DNA from: Jiella endophytica
GTDB lineage: Bacteria; Pseudomonadota; Alphaproteobacteria; Rhizobiales; Rhizobiaceae
Length of the DNA: 64,000 bases
Direction of reading: 5' to 3'
Assembly: GCF_004519335.1 (NCBI RefSeq)
Contig: NZ_SOZD01000001.1
Location: 992,001 to 1,056,000, forward strand
Shown here: positions 9,964 through 19,222 of the stretch, one piece after another
Layout of the letters: each line of letters begins with the position of its first letter
Position numbering within the stretch: the stretch's first letter is position 1
Notes under the pieces: generated by a model
The model's database searches: none
Seen by the model: only the letters and a program-made list of their open reading frames with translations
Told to the model about the DNA's origin: nothing
Program-made: the position numbers and the translations under genes

Positions 9964-10254
9964 ATGTATCTATTGTTTCGTGCCATCGGTCTCGTCGTTC
10001 TTGCCGTCGGGATCGTCTATGCCGTCGGCGACATCGCCCGCTCGCTCGCCGACGAGACGACCGAACTGGTGACGATCGACCAGGCTCTGACCGCGATGGG
10101 ATTCGCGCTTTCCGATGCCGCGCCGGGATCGAGCACCCTCGCCGTCGTCGGCACATGGTCGATGGCGATCACCTGCGGCGCGATCGGTCTCCTCTTCCTG
10201 CTTCTCGGCCATCGCGGCAGGCGCCGCCCACGCGACATCCGCCGGATACCGTGA
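9964..10254 (+). CDS. Small two-helix membrane protein of unknown function
   Basis: The protein is 96 residues, starting at ATG 9964 behind GGGAG. Two hydrophobic segments at about residues 5-22 and 60-83 flank a polar loop, and the C-terminus is a basic tail rich in arginine. I do not recognise a family with certainty. It is followed at 150 bp by msrA on the same strand. Codon use looks like that of its neighbours, which supports a real gene. Confidence 0.7.
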   Translation: MYLLFRAIGLVVLAVGIVYAVGDIARSLADETTELVTIDQALTAMGFALSDAAPGSSTLAVVGTWSMAITCGAIGLLFLLLGHRGRRRPRDIRRIP

Positions 10255-10407
10255 TCGGCAGCAGCGCCCCGCCACCTTGAATCTGAGGGCTTTGCGCCCG
10301 ACATTAGGCCGCGATGGAAGAGCCCGTCGAGCGCATCGCGCGGCCACGGCAGAAGGCCTGAAGCGGCGGCGGAACGGCGCCCCCGACGGCTCCTTTAAGG
10401 AGGTTTC

Positions 10408-11079
10408 ATGTACATCCTCGACATGTTTTCCAAGAAGATGAAGCTGCCCGCCGCCGGCGAGGCGCTGCCTGGGCGCAGCGAGCCGATCCCGACGGCCGAC
10501 GAGCATTTCGTCCTGCACCGGCCGCTGAAGCCGCCCTTCCCGGAGGGCCTCGAGACGGCGATCTTCGGCATGGGCTGCTTCTGGGGCGTCGAGCGCAAGT
10601 TCTGGCAGGCCGAGGGCGTCTACGTCACCGCCGTCGGCTATACCGCGGGCACCACCCCGAACCCGACCTATCAGGAGGTCTGCACCGGCCAGACCGGCCA
10701 CAACGAGGCGGTGCTGGTCGTCTACGATCCGAAGGTGATCTCGTATGACGGCCTGTTGAAGCTGTTCTGGGAGGGCCACGACCCGACGCAGGGCATGCGC
10801 CAGGGCAACGACATGGGCACCCAGTACCGCTCCGGCATCTACACCTCTTCGGACGCGCAGGCCGAAGCGGCGGAAGCGTCGAAACAGCGTTACCAGGAGG
10901 CGCTGACCAGGGCGGGCCACAAGGGCACGATCACCACCGAGATCCTGCCGGCGCCGGAATTCTACTACGCCGAGGACTACCATCAGCAGTATCTCGCCAA
11001 GAACCCGGCGGGCTATTGCGGTGTCGGCGGCACCGGTATTTCCTGCCCGATCGGCGTGGAGAACGTCCCGGCCGAATGA
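10408..11079 (+). CDS. msrA: Peptide-methionine (S)-S-oxide reductase MsrA
   Basis: The protein is 223 residues, starting at ATG 10408 behind AAGGAGGTTTC. It reduces methionine-S-sulfoxide in proteins using thioredoxin. The catalytic motif GCFWGVE has its cysteine at residue 57. The C-terminal segment [13 protein letters not shown] carries two further cysteines that probably act in disulfide recycling. About 45 residues precede the catalytic core, as in other alphaproteobacterial forms. A hairpin terminator lies about 100 bp downstream. The gene appears to be single, with only the small membrane protein upstream on the same strand. Confidence 0.96.
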   Translation: MYILDMFSKKMKLPAAGEALPGRSEPIPTADEHFVLHRPLKPPFPEGLETAIFGMGCFWGVERKFWQAEGVYVTAVGYTAGTTPNPTYQEVCTGQTGHNEAVLVVYDPKVISYDGLLKLFWEGHDPTQGMRQGNDMGTQYRSGIYTSSDAQAEAAEASKQRYQEALTRAGHKGTITTEILPAPEFYYAEDYHQQYLAKNPAGYCGVGGTGISCPIGVENVPAE

Positions 11080-11180
11080 CCGCAACGCTGGCGGCCCGAG
11101 CCGAGACGGCCGGGCCGGTGCCGGGCGGCGGCTTTCGACCAACGGGCGGAGCGGATCTGCCTGAATTGACTTCAATCTCA

Positions 11181-11222
11181 CGACGACCCGTGCCAATCTG
11201 ACGATTGGTGCGGGTTTCGTCG
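11181..11222 (+). terminator. Hairpin terminator downstream of msrA
   Basis: A 13-bp stem with two G-T wobbles (11186-11198 with 11203-11215) closes a TGAC loop. A further 5-bp outer helix, CGACG with CGTCG, extends it. A short T-rich stretch follows. It lies 102 bp after the msrA stop and 82 bp before the start of the next gene. Confidence 0.6.
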
Positions 11223-11303
11223 TTTCACCCTGTCTGAATGTCGGGCGGCGCGACGATCCCCGCAGAGAAAACCGCCTTCTCGCCAACAGGGATCCTGACA
11301 TCG

Positions 11304-12299
11304 ATGAAACATTTCCTGGCCGCCATTCTCGCCGCCACCGTGATGACCGCGACGGCAGCCGTCGCTGCCGACTTCAAGCCGGCGATCCTCTACGATCTCG
11401 GCGGCAAGTTCGACAAATCCTTCAACGAGGCTGCCTATAACGGCGCCGAGCGCTTCAAGAAGGAGACCGGAACCGAGTATCGCGAATTCGAGATCGTCAA
11501 CGACGCCCAGCGCGAGCAGGCGCTCCGCCGTTTCGCCCGCGACGGCGCGAGCCCGATCGTCTCGGTCGGCTTCAGCCAGGCCGCGGCGCTGGAAACCGTT
11601 GCCAAGGAATATCCCGACACCCAGTTCGCAATCATCGATTCCGTCGTCGACCTGCCAAATGTCCGCTCGATCCTGTTCAAGGAAGAGGAAGGCTCCTACC
11701 TCGTCGGCATCCTCGCGGCGATGAAGGCCAAGGACGGCAAGGTCGGATTCATTGGCGGCATGGACATCCCGCTGATCTCGAAATTTGCCTGCGGCTACAA
11801 GGGCGGCGTCAAGTCGGTCTCGAAGGATGACGCGGTCTACGAGAACATGACGGGCACCACCGGCGCGGCCTGGAACGATCCGGTGCGCGGCGGCGAGCTC
11901 GCCAAGGCGCAGATCGACAAGGGCGCCGACGTGATCTTCCACGCCGCCGGCGGCACCGGCATCGGCGTGCTGCAGGCGGCCGCGGATGCCGGCAAGTTCG
12001 GCATCGGCGTCGATTCCAACCAGAACGGCCTGTTCCCGGGCCATGTCCTGACCTCGATGGTCAAGCGCGTCGACAACGCCATCTTCGACGCCTTCACCGA
12101 CGCCAAGGACGGCAAGTGGACCTCGGGCGTCGTCACCCTTGGCCTGAAGGAGGACGGCGTCGGCTATGCCATGGACGACAACAATGCCGACCTCGTCACC
12201 GCCGAGATGAAGGAAGCCGCCGAAAAGGCCAAGCAGGACATCATCGACGGCAAGATCGAGGTGCACGACTACACCACCGATTCGAGCTGCCCTTACTGA
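11304..12299 (+). CDS. BMP-family ABC transporter substrate-binding protein
   Basis: The protein is 331 residues, starting at ATG 11304. The frame is open back to 11238, but the signal peptide MKHFLAAILAATVMTATAAV begins at 11304 and predicts cleavage after AVAA. The mature part has the BMP/PnrA features ILYDLGGKFDKSFNEAAY, GFSQAAALETVA and VGFIGGMDIPLI. Family members are periplasmic or lipid-anchored binding proteins for purine nucleosides or related ligands. This one has no lipobox cysteine, so it is probably free in the periplasm. No permease or ATPase gene is nearby, which makes it an orphan binding protein. A strong hairpin follows the stop. Confidence 0.88.
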   Translation: MKHFLAAILAATVMTATAAVAADFKPAILYDLGGKFDKSFNEAAYNGAERFKKETGTEYREFEIVNDAQREQALRRFARDGASPIVSVGFSQAAALETVAKEYPDTQFAIIDSVVDLPNVRSILFKEEEGSYLVGILAAMKAKDGKVGFIGGMDIPLISKFACGYKGGVKSVSKDDAVYENMTGTTGAAWNDPVRGGELAKAQIDKGADVIFHAAGGTGIGVLQAAADAGKFGIGVDSNQNGLFPGHVLTSMVKRVDNAIFDAFTDAKDGKWTSGVVTLGLKEDGVGYAMDDNNADLVTAEMKEAAEKAKQDIIDGKIEVHDYTTDSSCPY

Positions 12300-12330
12300 G
12301 TTCGCTGAGATCTCGAGCGACAGGATAGCG

Positions 12331-12362
12331 ACGATCCGGACGGGGGCTCCCGCCCGGATCGT
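12331..12362 (+). terminator. Strong hairpin terminator after the BMP-family gene
   Basis: A 14-bp stem with a single A-C mismatch (12331-12344 with 12349-12362) closes a four-base loop. It starts 31 bp after the stop codon. The T-run is short. It probably separates the binding-protein gene from the cox cluster. Confidence 0.65.
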
Positions 12363-12497
12363 TATCAGGCGCGGCAGCCCTCTTAGGAGGGACTGCGCGC
12401 CGAGAGGGTCGGCGGGCCGCACGGAAAGATGACGCCCCTCTGAGTTCAGCATCGCGCTAACCCATTGAATTTGCGTGCCCCACTCGCGGAAAATCGA

Positions 12498-12526
12498 TTC
12501 CGATTCTGCAGCCGATCATGTAGAAT
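12498..12526 (+). promoter_or_regulatory. Possible sigma70-type promoter for coxC
   Basis: TTCCGA (12498-12503) and TAGAAT (12521-12526) are separated by 17 bp. The -10 element matches the consensus at five of six bases; the -35 is weak. A transcript from here would start near 12533, which suits a coxC start at GTG 12631 rather than the longer open frame from 12475. No other gene lies in the 331-bp stretch 12300-12630. Confidence 0.3.
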
Positions 12527-12630
12527 GGTTCTCGACTGGTCGCGGGAACCGCCGGGGTGTCGTGGAGGACGGCCCCGTTGAAAGGCCTCCGCAGCGCCGG
12601 TCGGAAGCTGACGGGAGGCAGCGACCAGGC

Positions 12631-13917
12631 GTGCTCGAACAATCCCATGTCTTCGTTCTGGTGATCGCCTCGCTGGCGGTCTCGCTGATGGCGAGCTTCA
12701 CCGGCCTGTCCCTCACCTACGGCATCTCCGGGCTGCCCGGCCCGCAACGCAAGGCGAGCGTCGCAATGGCGGCGATCGCGCTCGGCGGCGGCATCTGGTC
12801 GATGCATTTCGTCGCCATGCTCGGGCTCGAACTGCCCGTCTCCTTCTACTACGACGCACTGACGACGCTGATCTCGGCACTGGTGGCGATCCTGGTGGTC
12901 GGCATCGGCCTGTTGATGATGCATTTTCGCGTCCGCACGCCGGCAAACATCACCGTCGCCGGGGCCATCGTCGGCCTCGGCATCGCCGCCATGCACTATC
13001 TCGGAATGTCCGGCATCCAGCTCTGCCGGGCGGTCTATACGCCCCTCGGTCTCACCCTCGCCTGGACCGCCTCGGTCGGCCTCGGCATCCTTTCCTTCCA
13101 TGTCATCTACGGCGCCCGCTGCCGCCGCAACGTCGTGCTCGGCACGCTCTGCCTCGGCCTCTCGGTCTTCGCCGTGCATTTCATCGCCATGGGCGGCACC
13201 GGCTTCCGCCTCGACGCCACCGGCGTCGGCGAGGGACCGCTGCTCGACAACGCCACGCTGGCGATGATCGTCACCATCGCCGCCTTCGTGATCTGTGGCG
13301 CCTTCCTGCTCACCGGGGTCACCTTCCTGCCGGAGGACGCAGCCGGGTCGCCGGGCGCGAAAGGTGACGAGCCGGAGCAGCAGCCCGCCACCGCGGCGGC
13401 ATCCATCGGAGCAGCATCGCTCCGGCTGATGGAGCCGCGTCCCGAGGCCCGCGCTGCATCCGGCGGCGCATCCACAGGCATGGCGCCCGCGCCGGACGAG
13501 GGCGCTGCCGGATCGCTGCCTCAGCACCCGTCCGCCAACGACCAGCCGCAAGGCCCGGGACCCAGCAACCCGCCGCCCCGGCACGCGACTCTGGTGCCCT
13601 ACGAAAAGGACGGTCGCACCATCTTCGTCGACCGCTCCTCCATCGCCGCCCTTCGCGCCGAGGGCCACTATTCGATCCTCTATGTCGGCGGCAAGCAGCT
13701 GTTCTGCCCCTGGTCGATCTCCGAGGCCGAGGCGCGGCTCGCCGACGCCACCTTCATCCGCGCCCATCGCAGCTATCTGATCAATGTCAGCCACGTGACC
13801 GGCTTCGAGCGGCACAAGGACAACGGCATCTGCTTCTTCGAGGAGACCTTGTCGCTCGGCAAGGTGACCGTCAGCCGGTCGCGACTGACGGCGGTGCGCC
13901 ACGCCCTGGGCGTGTGA
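12631..13917 (+). CDS. coxC: MHYT and LytTR domain membrane regulator, CoxC/CoxH type
   Basis: The protein is 428 residues from GTG 12631; the frame is open to 12475 but that extension looks non-coding in character. Seven hydrophobic segments carry the repeated MHYT-type motifs MHFVAM, MHYLGM and VHFIAM, proposed to bind a metal, possibly copper, and to sense small gases such as CO, O2 or NO. A proline/alanine-rich linker of about 80 residues follows. The C-terminus is a LytTR DNA-binding domain (FVDRSSIAALRAEGHYSILY, RAHRSYLINVSHV). Membrane-bound MHYT-LytTR proteins are known as CoxC and CoxH in the Oligotropha carboxidovorans cox cluster, and the gene precedes coxM here. It probably regulates the cox genes in response to CO. 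The choice of coxC over coxH rests on position. Confidence 0.8.
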   Translation: MLEQSHVFVLVIASLAVSLMASFTGLSLTYGISGLPGPQRKASVAMAAIALGGGIWSMHFVAMLGLELPVSFYYDALTTLISALVAILVVGIGLLMMHFRVRTPANITVAGAIVGLGIAAMHYLGMSGIQLCRAVYTPLGLTLAWTASVGLGILSFHVIYGARCRRNVVLGTLCLGLSVFAVHFIAMGGTGFRLDATGVGEGPLLDNATLAMIVTIAAFVICGAFLLTGVTFLPEDAAGSPGAKGDEPEQQPATAAASIGAASLRLMEPRPEARAASGGASTGMAPAPDEGAAGSLPQHPSANDQPQGPGPSNPPPRHATLVPYEKDGRTIFVDRSSIAALRAEGHYSILYVGGKQLFCPWSISEAEARLADATFIRAHRSYLINVSHVTGFERHKDNGICFFEETLSLGKVTVSRSRLTAVRHALGV

Positions 13918-14123
13918 CGCCTTCGCATTTCGTGCAGGCATTTCGCAGCTGGTGAAAAGCTCGGCGCCGGTGGTTCGCGGCGGGCGGCGGCAGGACGTCC
14001 GGCTCTTTATGCTGCGTGGAAGACGCAAAGACGTCGGCTGCCGGTGCTGACGCCTTCGGGTGACGGCTGGTGGCCATCGGCACAGCCGGCCCCAAGGCCG
14101 GCTGTCGAGGGAGGAGAGCCGCG

Positions 14124-14978
14124 ATGATTCCAGCCGCATTCGAATATCACCGCCCGACGGACCTCGCCGCTGCGCTGGCGACGCTCGGCGAATTCGGCGA
14201 CGAGGCCCGGGTGGTCGCGGGCGGCCACAGCCTCATCCCGATGATGAAGCTGCGCATGGCCGAGATCGGCCACGTCGTCGACCTGCAGGACATTGCCGAT
14301 CTAAAGGGCATCCGCATCGACGGCACGGCCGTCTGGATCGGCGCGATGACCACCCAGCACGAGCTGATCGGCCATCAGGGGCTGGCCGCTGCCGCGCCGA
14401 TCCTGCGCGAGACGGCGCTGCAGATCGCCGATCCGCAGGTGCGCTATGTCGGCACGATCGGCGGCAACGTCGCCAATGGCGATCCCGGCAACGACATGCC
14501 GGCGCTGATGCAGTGCCTCGACGCCACATTCACCCTCGCCGGGCCGAATGGCAGCCGCGAGGTGGCCGCCCGCGACTTCTACGAAGGGGCCTATGTCACG
14601 CTGCGCGAGGACGACGAGATTCTCACCGGCATCCGCTTCGAGGCGACCGGCGGCGGCCAGGCCTATGAGAAGCAGAAGCGCAAGATCGGCGACTACGCGA
14701 CGGCGGCGGCCGCCGCGATCCTGAAGAAGGACGGCACGTCTTGCAGCGCCGCCTCGATCGCCATGACCAACCTCTCCGACATGCCGGTCTGGTCGAAGGC
14801 CGCCGGCGATGCGCTGGTCGGCACGGCCTGCGCCGCGGCGGACATCGACGCCGCGGTGGCGGCGGCGCTCGGCGACATTTCGCCGAATGCCGACAATCGC
14901 GGCCCGGTCGAGTTCAAGCGCCACGTCGCCGGCATCATCATCCGCCGCGCCATCGAGCAGGCCTGGGCGCGCGCCTGA
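14124..14978 (+). CDS. coxM: CO dehydrogenase medium subunit (FAD-binding)
   Basis: The protein is 284 residues, starting at ATG 14124 behind GGGAGGAGAG. It is the flavoprotein of the CoxMSL complex and passes electrons from the iron-sulfur subunit to the quinone pool. The FAD-binding motifs AGGHS at 32-36 and TIGGN at 111-115 are at the positions known from the Oligotropha subunit. Its length equals the usual family length. coxS follows with about 40 bp between them, in the standard M-S-L order. Confidence 0.95.
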   Translation: MIPAAFEYHRPTDLAAALATLGEFGDEARVVAGGHSLIPMMKLRMAEIGHVVDLQDIADLKGIRIDGTAVWIGAMTTQHELIGHQGLAAAAPILRETALQIADPQVRYVGTIGGNVANGDPGNDMPALMQCLDATFTLAGPNGSREVAARDFYEGAYVTLREDDEILTGIRFEATGGGQAYEKQKRKIGDYATAAAAAILKKDGTSCSAASIAMTNLSDMPVWSKAAGDALVGTACAAADIDAAVAAALGDISPNADNRGPVEFKRHVAGIIIRRAIEQAWARA

Positions 14979-15020
14979 GCGGCACGCCGCGCCCCGCCCC
15001 CATTTGAGGAGATCCGATCG

Positions 15021-15512
15021 ATGAGCAAGATGCATCTGAAGCTGACGGTGAACGGCGAAGCCCACGAGCTTCTCGCCGAACCGCGCGAACTGCTGATCCA
15101 CGTCATCCGTGAGCGGCTGAACCTCACCGGCCCGCATATCGGCTGCGAGACGTCCCATTGCGGCGCCTGCACGGTCGACATGAACGGCCGCTCGGTGAAG
15201 TCCTGCACGGTGTTTGCCGCACAGGCCAACGGCGCCGAGATCACCACCATCGAGGGGATCGGCGCACCCGGCGCGCTGCACCCGCTGCAGGAGGCCTTTC
15301 GCGAGCACCACGGCCTGCAATGCGGCTTCTGCACGCCCGGCATGATCACTCGCGCCTACCGCTTCCTTCAGGAAAACCCGTCGCCGAGCGAGGCGGAGGT
15401 GCGCATGGGCATGGCCGGCAATCTCTGCCGCTGCACCGGCTATCAGAACATCGTCAAGGCGATCCTTTCCGCCGCGGCCGAGATGAACACCGTCAAGGAG
15501 GCCGCAGAATGA
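15021..15512 (+). CDS. coxS: CO dehydrogenase small subunit (two [2Fe-2S] clusters)
   Basis: The protein is 163 residues. The plant-ferredoxin-like N-terminal domain binds one [2Fe-2S] cluster through C42, C47, C50 and C62 ([10 protein letters not shown]). The helical C-terminal domain binds the second through C101, C104, C136 and C138 ([16 protein letters not shown]). It moves electrons from the molybdenum-copper site to the FAD of CoxM. The stop overlaps the coxL start by four bases, which indicates translational coupling. GAGGAGATCC precedes its ATG. Confidence 0.96.
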   Translation: MSKMHLKLTVNGEAHELLAEPRELLIHVIRERLNLTGPHIGCETSHCGACTVDMNGRSVKSCTVFAAQANGAEITTIEGIGAPGALHPLQEAFREHHGLQCGFCTPGMITRAYRFLQENPSPSEAEVRMGMAGNLCRCTGYQNIVKAILSAAAEMNTVKEAAE

Positions 15513-17932
15513 ATGAGTTGGCTCCGATCAGCCGCGAGCAGCGCGTCGAAAACCTCAAGGGGCTCGGCTGTTCGCGCAAGCGCGTCGAGGACGTCCGCTT
15601 CACGCAAGGGCGCGGCAACTATGTCGACGACCTGAAACTGCCCGGCATGCTCTATGGCGACTTCGTGCGCTCCCCTTACGCCCATGCCAGGGTGAAGTCC
15701 GTCGACAAGAGCGCCGCCCTCGCGGTGCCCGGCGTCGTCGCGGTGCTGACCGCCGAGGATCTGGCGCCGCTGAACCTGCACTGGATGCCGACGCTTGCTG
15801 GCGACAAGCAGATGGTGCTCGCCGACGGCAAGGTGCTTTTCCAGGGTCAGGAGGTCGCCTTCGTCGTCGCCAACGACCGCTATGTCGCGGCCGACGCCGC
15901 CGAACTCGTCGTCATCGACTATGAGGAACTGCCGGTCGTCGTCGATCCGTTCAAGGCGCTGGAGCCGGGCGCGCCGGTGCTGCGCGAGGATCTCGACGGG
16001 CAGACCACCGGCGCCCATGGCGACCGGCGTCATCACAACCACATCTTCCTCTGGGAGGCCGGCGACAAGGCCGCCACCGACGAGGTGATCTCCTCGGCCG
16101 AGGTGGTCGCCGAGGAGATGGTCTATTATCACCGGACCCACCCCTGCCCGCTGGAGACCTGCGGCTGCGTCGCCTCGATGGATGCGGTCAACGGTAAGCT
16201 GACGGTGCACGGCACCTTCCAGGCGCCGCATGTGGTGCGCACGGTCGCCTCGCTGCTCTCCGGCATCGAGGAGCACAAGATCCGCGTCGTCTCGCCGGAT
16301 ATCGGCGGCGGCTTCGGCAACAAGGTCGGCGTCTATCCGGGCTATGTCTGCGCCATCGTCGCCTCGATCGTCACCGGCAAGCCGGTGAAGTGGATCGAGG
16401 ACCGGATGGAGAACCTGACGGCCACCGCCTTTGCCCGCGACTACTGGATGAAGGGGCGCATCGCCGCGACGAAGGACGGCAGGATCACCGCCCTGTCCTG
16501 CCACGTGACCGCCGATCACGGCGCCTTCGACGCCTGCGCCGACCCGACCAAGTTTCCGGCCGGCTTCTTCTCGATCATGACCGGCTCCTACGACATCCCG
16601 GTCGCCCATGTCGGTGTCGATGGCGTCTACACCAACAAGGCGCCCGGCGGCGTCGCCTATCGCTGCTCGTTCCGGGTCACCGAAGCGGCCTATTTCATCG
16701 AGCGGATGATCGAGGTTCTGGCGATCGAGCTCGGCATGGACGCCGCCGAGCTGCGGCGGATCAACTTCATCCGCAAGGAGCAGTTTCCATACCAGTCGGC
16801 GCTCGGCTGGGAATATGATTCCGGCGACTATCACACCGCCTGGGACAAGGCGCTGACGGCGATCGACTATCAGGGCCTCAGGCGCGAGCAGGCCGATCGC
16901 GTCGAAGCCTTCAGGCGCGGCGAGACGCGCAAGCTTCTCGGCATCGGCCTCACCCATTTCACCGAGATCGTCGGCGCCGGCCCGGTGAAGAACTGCGACA
17001 TTCTCGGTATGGGCATGTTCGACTCATGCGAGATCCGCATCCATCCCACCGGCTCGGCGGTGGCGCGGCTCGGCACGATCAGCCAGGGCCAGGGCCACGC
17101 GACGACGTTTGCGCAGATTCTCGCGAGCGAGATCGGCCTTCCCGCCGATTCGATCACCGTCGAGGAGGGCGACACCGACACCGCCCCCTACGGCCTCGGC
17201 ACCTACGGCTCGCGCTCGACGCCGGTCGCCGGCGCCGCCACCGCAATGGCCGGCCGCAAGATCCGGGCGAAGGCGCAGATGATCGCCGCCTATCTCCTCG
17301 AGGTGCATGACGGCGACCTCGAATGGGACGTGGATCGCTTCGTCGTGAAGGGCGCGCCGGAACGTTTCAAGACCATGAAGGACATCGCCTACGCCTCCTA
17401 CAACCAGGCGATCCCGGGGGTCGAGCCGGGGCTCGAGGCGGTCAGCTACTACGACCCGCCGAACATGACCTATCCCTTCGGGGCCTATATCTGCGTGATG
17501 GAGGTCGACGTCGACACCGGCGTCTGCGACGTGCGCCAGTTCTATGCCCTCGACGACTGCGGCACCCGCATCAACCCGATGGTCATCGAGGGCCAGGTGC
17601 ATGGCGGCCTCACCGAGGCGCTGGCGATCGCGATGGGCCAGGAGATCGCCTATGACGAGATCGGCAACGTCAAGACGGCGACGCTGATGGACTTCTTCCT
17701 GCCGACCGCCTGGGAGACGCCGCACTACACCACCGACTTCACCGAGACGCCGAGCCCGCATCACCCGATCGGCGCCAAGGGCGTCGGCGAAAGCCCGAAT
17801 GTCGGCGGCGTGCCGGCCTTCTCCAACGCCGTCCACGACGCCTTCCGGGCCTTCGGCCTCAGGCAGTCGCACATGCCGCACGACCACTGGCGGGTCTGGA
17901 AGATCGCCCACGACCTCGGGCTGCATGGGTGA
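15509..17932 (+). CDS. coxL: CO dehydrogenase large subunit, form I (Mo-Cu)
   Basis: The protein is 807 residues, starting at ATG 15509 and overlapping the coxS stop by four bases. It is the catalytic subunit that oxidises CO with water to CO2 at a CuSMo-molybdopterin cytosine dinucleotide centre. The active-site loop is AYRCSFR at 383-389, with C386 as the copper-bound cysteine. This fits the form I signature AYxCSFR and not the form II loop AYRGAGR. The catalytic glutamate is E761 in GAKGVGES. The length is within two residues of the Oligotropha protein. The reading frame also stays open upstream through coxS, but that part is the coxS sequence in another frame. An intergenic repeat follows before coxD. 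Confidence 0.97.
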   Translation: MNELAPISREQRVENLKGLGCSRKRVEDVRFTQGRGNYVDDLKLPGMLYGDFVRSPYAHARVKSVDKSAALAVPGVVAVLTAEDLAPLNLHWMPTLAGDKQMVLADGKVLFQGQEVAFVVANDRYVAADAAELVVIDYEELPVVVDPFKALEPGAPVLREDLDGQTTGAHGDRRHHNHIFLWEAGDKAATDEVISSAEVVAEEMVYYHRTHPCPLETCGCVASMDAVNGKLTVHGTFQAPHVVRTVASLLSGIEEHKIRVVSPDIGGGFGNKVGVYPGYVCAIVASIVTGKPVKWIEDRMENLTATAFARDYWMKGRIAATKDGRITALSCHVTADHGAFDACADPTKFPAGFFSIMTGSYDIPVAHVGVDGVYTNKAPGGVAYRCSFRVTEAAYFIERMIEVLAIELGMDAAELRRINFIRKEQFPYQSALGWEYDSGDYHTAWDKALTAIDYQGLRREQADRVEAFRRGETRKLLGIGLTHFTEIVGAGPVKNCDILGMGMFDSCEIRIHPTGSAVARLGTISQGQGHATTFAQILASEIGLPADSITVEEGDTDTAPYGLGTYGSRSTPVAGAATAMAGRKIRAKAQMIAAYLLEVHDGDLEWDVDRFVVKGAPERFKTMKDIAYASYNQAIPGVEPGLEAVSYYDPPNMTYPFGAYICVMEVDVDTGVCDVRQFYALDDCGTRINPMVIEGQVHGGLTEALAIAMGQEIAYDEIGNVKTATLMDFFLPTAWETPHYTTDFTETPSPHHPIGAKGVGESPNVGGVPAFSNAVHDAFRAFGLRQSHMPHDHWRVWKIAHDLGLHG

Positions 17933-18080
17933 GATCTCCTCTCGCCCGGCCATTTTGTCCCTGCGGTCGGAAGGGGTGCGATCGCTTCTTGTTGCAGGAC
18001 GCGTTCCCGCAGAGATGGTGCCAGCCGATCAGGCAGTCGAGCTGGAGGCGTTGAAACAATGGGCGTCCACCTCACAGCGT

Positions 18081-18222
18081 CGTCATCCCGGGCTTGACCC
18101 GGGATCCATTCCTCTAAGCGAGCGGCTTCCGCTCGATCTCAGAAGAACCATTGCGGAAGCGTCTGCCGAGCCAACGACTGCACCAATTTGGAATGGATCC
18201 CGGCTCGGGGGCCGGGATGACG
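18081..18222. repeat. Palindromic intergenic repeat element with CATCCCGG-type termini
   Basis: Terminal inverted repeats of about 30 bp bound a 142-bp segment. The left arm contains GTCATCCCGGG and GGATCCATTCC; the right arm has GGAATGGATCCCGG and CCGGGATGAC. GTCATCCCGGGCTTGACCC-type palindromes are dispersed in many alphaproteobacterial genomes, so this is probably a non-autonomous repeat of that class. It fills much of the 411-bp gap between coxL and coxD (17933-18343), in which I see no gene. Folded RNA from it would form a long hairpin that could affect read-through from coxL to coxD. Confidence 0.8.
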
Positions 18223-18343
18223 AACTTTCGATGCTGCCGGAAGTCCTGCACCGGGGTAGCGCTCGGAGCGGCGTCAAAAGCGCGGCCCTTCGGGAATCCC
18301 CTCGCCGGAAGGTCGAAAATTCACGCGGCACGGACATGACGCC

Positions 18344-19222
18344 ATGAGCGACTGGACCGCCCTCGGCGAGAGCTTTGCAAGCAAAGGCTACATCGCCTCG
18401 CCCGAGCTGACGATGGCGCTGCACATCGCGCTCACCCTGGGGCGGCCGCTGCTCCTCGAAGGCGCGGCCGGCGTCGGCAAGACCGAGGTCGCGCGCACCC
18501 TCGCCGCGGTCAAGGACACCCGCCTGATCCGGCTGCAATGCTACGAGGGGCTCGACGCGGCCCACGCCATCTATGAATGGAACTATCAGCGCCAGCTCCT
18601 GTCGATCCGCGCCGCGGCCGAAGGCGGCGAGACCGGCCGCGCCGTCGAGGACCGGATCTTTTCCGAGGAGTTCCTGCTGCAGCGCCCGCTGCTGGAGGCG
18701 ATCCGCCAGGAAACGCCGCCGGTCCTCCTGATCGACGAGATCGACCGCGCCGACGAGGAGTTCGAGGCCTATCTTCTCGAAGTCTTGTCTGACTTCCAAA
18801 TCACCGTACCCGAACTCGGCACGATCACCGCCCGCTCGATCCCCCATGTCATCCTCACCTCGAACGGCACAAGAGACCTCTCCGACGCCCTGCGCCGGCG
18901 CTGCATCTACGCCCATGTCGATTATCCGACCCGGGAGGCGGAACTGGCGATCCTCGCGGCGCGCTGCCCGCAGGTCGAGGAACGGCTTGCCCACCAGATC
19001 GTCGGCTTCGTCCAGGCGCTGCGCAAGGAAGACCTCGAAAAGAAGCCGGGCGTCGCCGAGATGCTGGATTTCGCCGCGGCGCTTGCCGGCCTCGGCCTTG
19101 CCGATCTCACCGCCGATCCGGTGGTGCTGCAGGCGAGCCTTGCAACGCTCTTGAAGACCGAGGCGGACCGGGCGGCGATCGCCTCGGAAGTGGCGCAGCG
19201 CCTGGCGGGAACCGCATCATGA
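18344..19222 (+). CDS. coxD: MoxR-type AAA+ ATPase CoxD
   Basis: The protein is 292 residues. It has a Walker A motif (EGAAGVGKTE) near residue 43, Walker B (VLLIDEIDRAD) and a sensor-1 region (VILTSNGTRDL). CoxD is needed in Oligotropha for maturation of the Mo-Cu site, in particular for sulfuration of the molybdenum. The gene overlaps coxE by four bases (ATGA at 19219). The ribosome binding site before the ATG is poor, and the gene is separated from coxL by the repeat element, so it may be expressed at a lower level than the structural genes. Confidence 0.92.
   Translation: MSDWTALGESFASKGYIASPELTMALHIALTLGRPLLLEGAAGVGKTEVARTLAAVKDTRLIRLQCYEGLDAAHAIYEWNYQRQLLSIRAAAEGGETGRAVEDRIFSEEFLLQRPLLEAIRQETPPVLLIDEIDRADEEFEAYLLEVLSDFQITVPELGTITARSIPHVILTSNGTRDLSDALRRRCIYAHVDYPTREAELAILAARCPQVEERLAHQIVGFVQALRKEDLEKKPGVAEMLDFAAALAGLGLADLTADPVVLQASLATLLKTEADRAAIASEVAQRLAGTAS

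Noticed and set aside
12457-14139. 560-residue antisense frame opposite coxC
   Set aside because: No domain, no ribosome binding site, and the plus strand has clear MHYT and LytTR domains.
15158-15508. N-terminal extension of the coxL frame
   Set aside because: It overlaps coxS in another frame and is basic and non-homologous. ATG 15509 gives the normal length of CoxL.
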